Assembly: GCF_000376425.1 (NCBI RefSeq)
Contig: NZ_AQWL01000009.1
Location: forward strand, 24,722-88,721
Length of the DNA stretch: 64,000 nt
Source: Thiobacillus denitrificans DSM 12475
GTDB taxonomy: Bacteria > Pseudomonadota > Gammaproteobacteria > Burkholderiales > Thiobacillaceae
Direction of reading: 5' to 3'
In this document: positions 62,782 to 64,000 of the stretch, piece after piece
How positions within the stretch are numbered: position 1 is the stretch's first letter
Layout of the letters: each line of letters opens with the position of its first letter
Made by a program: the position numbers and the translations under genes
Notes under the pieces: model-generated
What the model was told of the DNA's origin: nothing
Seen by the model: the letters and a program-made list of their open reading frames with translations, nothing else
The model's database searches: none

Positions 62782-64000
62782 TTAACCCTCCGCCACCACC
62801 CCCAGCACCGCCTCGCCGTAGGCCTCCAGCTTCTTCGTCCCCAGTCCCGATATCTCGCCCAGCTCCGTCAGCGTGGCGGGACGACGTGCAGCGATCTCGC
62901 GCAGGGTGGCGTCGTGCAGGATGACGTAGGCGGGCACGCCTTTCTCGTTGGCGGTTTCGCGGCGCCAGGCGCGCAGCGAGAGGAACAGCGGATCCTCGTC
63001 GTCGTGGACGCCGGTGCCGGAACTGGGGGCGAAGCGCGATTTCCTGCTGCGTGCCGGGCGCGCTTCGATGGCGCGCAGCATCACGGTTTCCTCGCCCTTC
63101 AGCACCGGCCTGGCGGCCTGGGTGAGTTTCAACGCGCCGTAGGCGCTGTGATCGACCTCGAGCAGCCCGCGCACCACCAGCTGGCGCAGCACGGCGCGCC
63201 AAACCTTGTCGGTCTGGCTCGCGCCGATGCCGAACACACTCAGCTGGCTGTGGCCAAAGCGATCGATTTTCTCGGTGGTCTTGCCGAGCAGCACATCGAT
63301 GACGTGGCCGGCGCCGAAGCGCTGGCCGGTGCGGTAGACCGTGCTCAACAACTTCTGCGCGGCCTCGGTGCCATCCCACAGCGTGGGTGGATTGAGGCAC
63401 ACGTCGCAGTTGCCGCACGGCGGGCTGGCCTCGCCGAAGTAGGCGAGCAGCGCGACGCGACGGCAGCTGGCGGCTTCGGCGAGGCCGACCAGGGCGTCGA
63501 GCTTGGCGTGGCCGATACGCTTGTGGCTGTCTTCGGCCTCGCCCTCGTCGATGAAACGGCGCTGCGTCACCACATCCTGCAGGCCCCACGCCATCCACGC
63601 CTCGGCCGGTTCGCCGTCGCGACCGGCGCGGCCGGTTTCCTGGTAGTAGCCCTCGACCGAGCGCGGCAGGTCCAGATGCGCGACGAAGCGCACGTCGGGT
63701 TTGTCGATGCCCATGCCGAAGGCGAGCGTGGCGACCATGATCACGCCGTCCTCGCGCAGGAATTTTTCCTGATGGCGGCGGCGCGTCTCGTTGTCCATGC
63801 CGCCGTGGTAGGGCAGCGCGGTGAGGCCGGCCTGCCTGAGCGCGTCGGCGGTTTCCTCGACCTTCTTGCGCGTGCTGCAGTAGACGATGCCGGCTTCGCC
63901 TTTGTGCTCGGCCAGGAAATCCAGCAGCTGGCGGCGCGGCTCGGTCTTTTCGGCAATGCGATAGCGGATGTTGGGGCGGTCGAAGCTGGCGACGAAGACG
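62782..64000 (-). CDS. recQ: ATP-dependent DNA helicase RecQ (5' end off window)
   Basis: At least 406 residues visible. Helicase C-terminal motifs: FDRPNIRYR, GIVYCSTRKKVEE, PYHGGMDNETRRRHQ, VATLAFGMGIDKPDVRFV (motif V) and YYQETGRAGRDG (motif VI). Zinc ligands follow in ASCRRVALLAYFGE and CGNCDVC, then winged-helix RQC and a C-terminal HRDC (LREIAARRPATLTELGEISGLG). The Walker A part lies beyond the right edge. 3'-5' helicase of recombinational repair. Confidence 0.95.
   Translation of the reverse strand, partial: VFVASFDRPNIRYRIAEKTEPRRQLLDFLAEHKGEAGIVYCSTRKKVEETADALRQAGLTALPYHGGMDNETRRRHQEKFLREDGVIMVATLAFGMGIDKPDVRFVAHLDLPRSVEGYYQETGRAGRDGEPAEAWMAWGLQDVVTQRRFIDEGEAEDSHKRIGHAKLDALVGLAEAASCRRVALLAYFGEASPPCGNCDVCLNPPTLWDGTEAAQKLLSTVYRTGQRFGAGHVIDVLLGKTTEKIDRFGHSQLSVFGIGASQTDKVWRAVLRQLVVRGLLEVDHSAYGALKLTQAARPVLKGEETVMLRAIEARPARSRKSRFAPSSGTGVHDDEDPLFLSLRAWRRETANEKGVPAYVILHDATLREIAARRPATLTELGEISGLGTKKLEAYGEAVLGVVAEG

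Overview
The window is about 65% GC and reads as a betaproteobacterial chromosome segment from a chemolithotrophic sulfur oxidiser of the Thiobacillus/Sulfuricella type. The evidence is an aprM-aprB-aprA (adenylylsulfate reductase) operon together with an exosortase-B (XrtB) exopolysaccharide locus and PEP-CTERM sorted proteins. Genus placement is inference; no rRNA or tRNA gene is visible.

Layout. 1-9.9 kb (minus strand): a two-partner secretion system (a very large TpsA adhesin running off the left edge, and its TpsB transporter), a PstS-like substrate-binding-fold protein and a PEP-CTERM protein. 10-18 kb: the XrtB-locus LuxR-type regulator EpsA, a divergent EAL-CBS-GGDEF protein, two further PEP-CTERM proteins, a rhomboid protease, galE and a VanZ-like gene. 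18-32.4 kb: a long minus-strand polysaccharide assembly block of glycosyltransferases, a glycoside hydrolase, an O-antigen-ligase-like polymerase, an FkbM methyltransferase, a Wzx flippase, and the GDP-fucose genes fcl and gmd. 32.4-40.4 kb: the export and sorting core epsI, xrtB, epsG, epsF, epsE, epsL, a CAAX-type protease and epsD. 40.6-46.5 kb: a FadL-OmpA fusion porin, PEP-CTERM proteins four and five, and the initiating sugar-phosphate transferase. 46.9-57.8 kb: a GGDEF/EAL sensor coupled to a substrate-binding lipoprotein, an MgtC/DUF4010 protein, prfB with its programmed frameshift, three small heat-shock genes and pepN. 57.9-62.4 kb: the apr operon with three accessory genes, one a 53-codon reading frame. 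62.8-64 kb: recQ, cut by the right edge.

How it fits together. EpsB-like transferase, glycosyltransferases, Wzx, polymerase and EpsD/E/F/G/L would build and export a fucose-containing polysaccharide. XrtB would process the five PEP-CTERM proteins encoded around it. EpsA and the c-di-GMP proteins are plausible regulators.

The most unusual feature is a family of interspersed elements made of 7-bp tandem repeats (CAAGTTN on one side, NAACTTG on the other, usually around a shared short core). About nine loci lie between 10 and 44 kb and none was seen to the right. One locus encloses a small four-helix-bundle (23S-IVP/bAvd-like) gene within inverted heptad arms. Another arm sits in frame inside fcl, one encodes the tail of a glycosyltransferase, and several abut start or stop codons.
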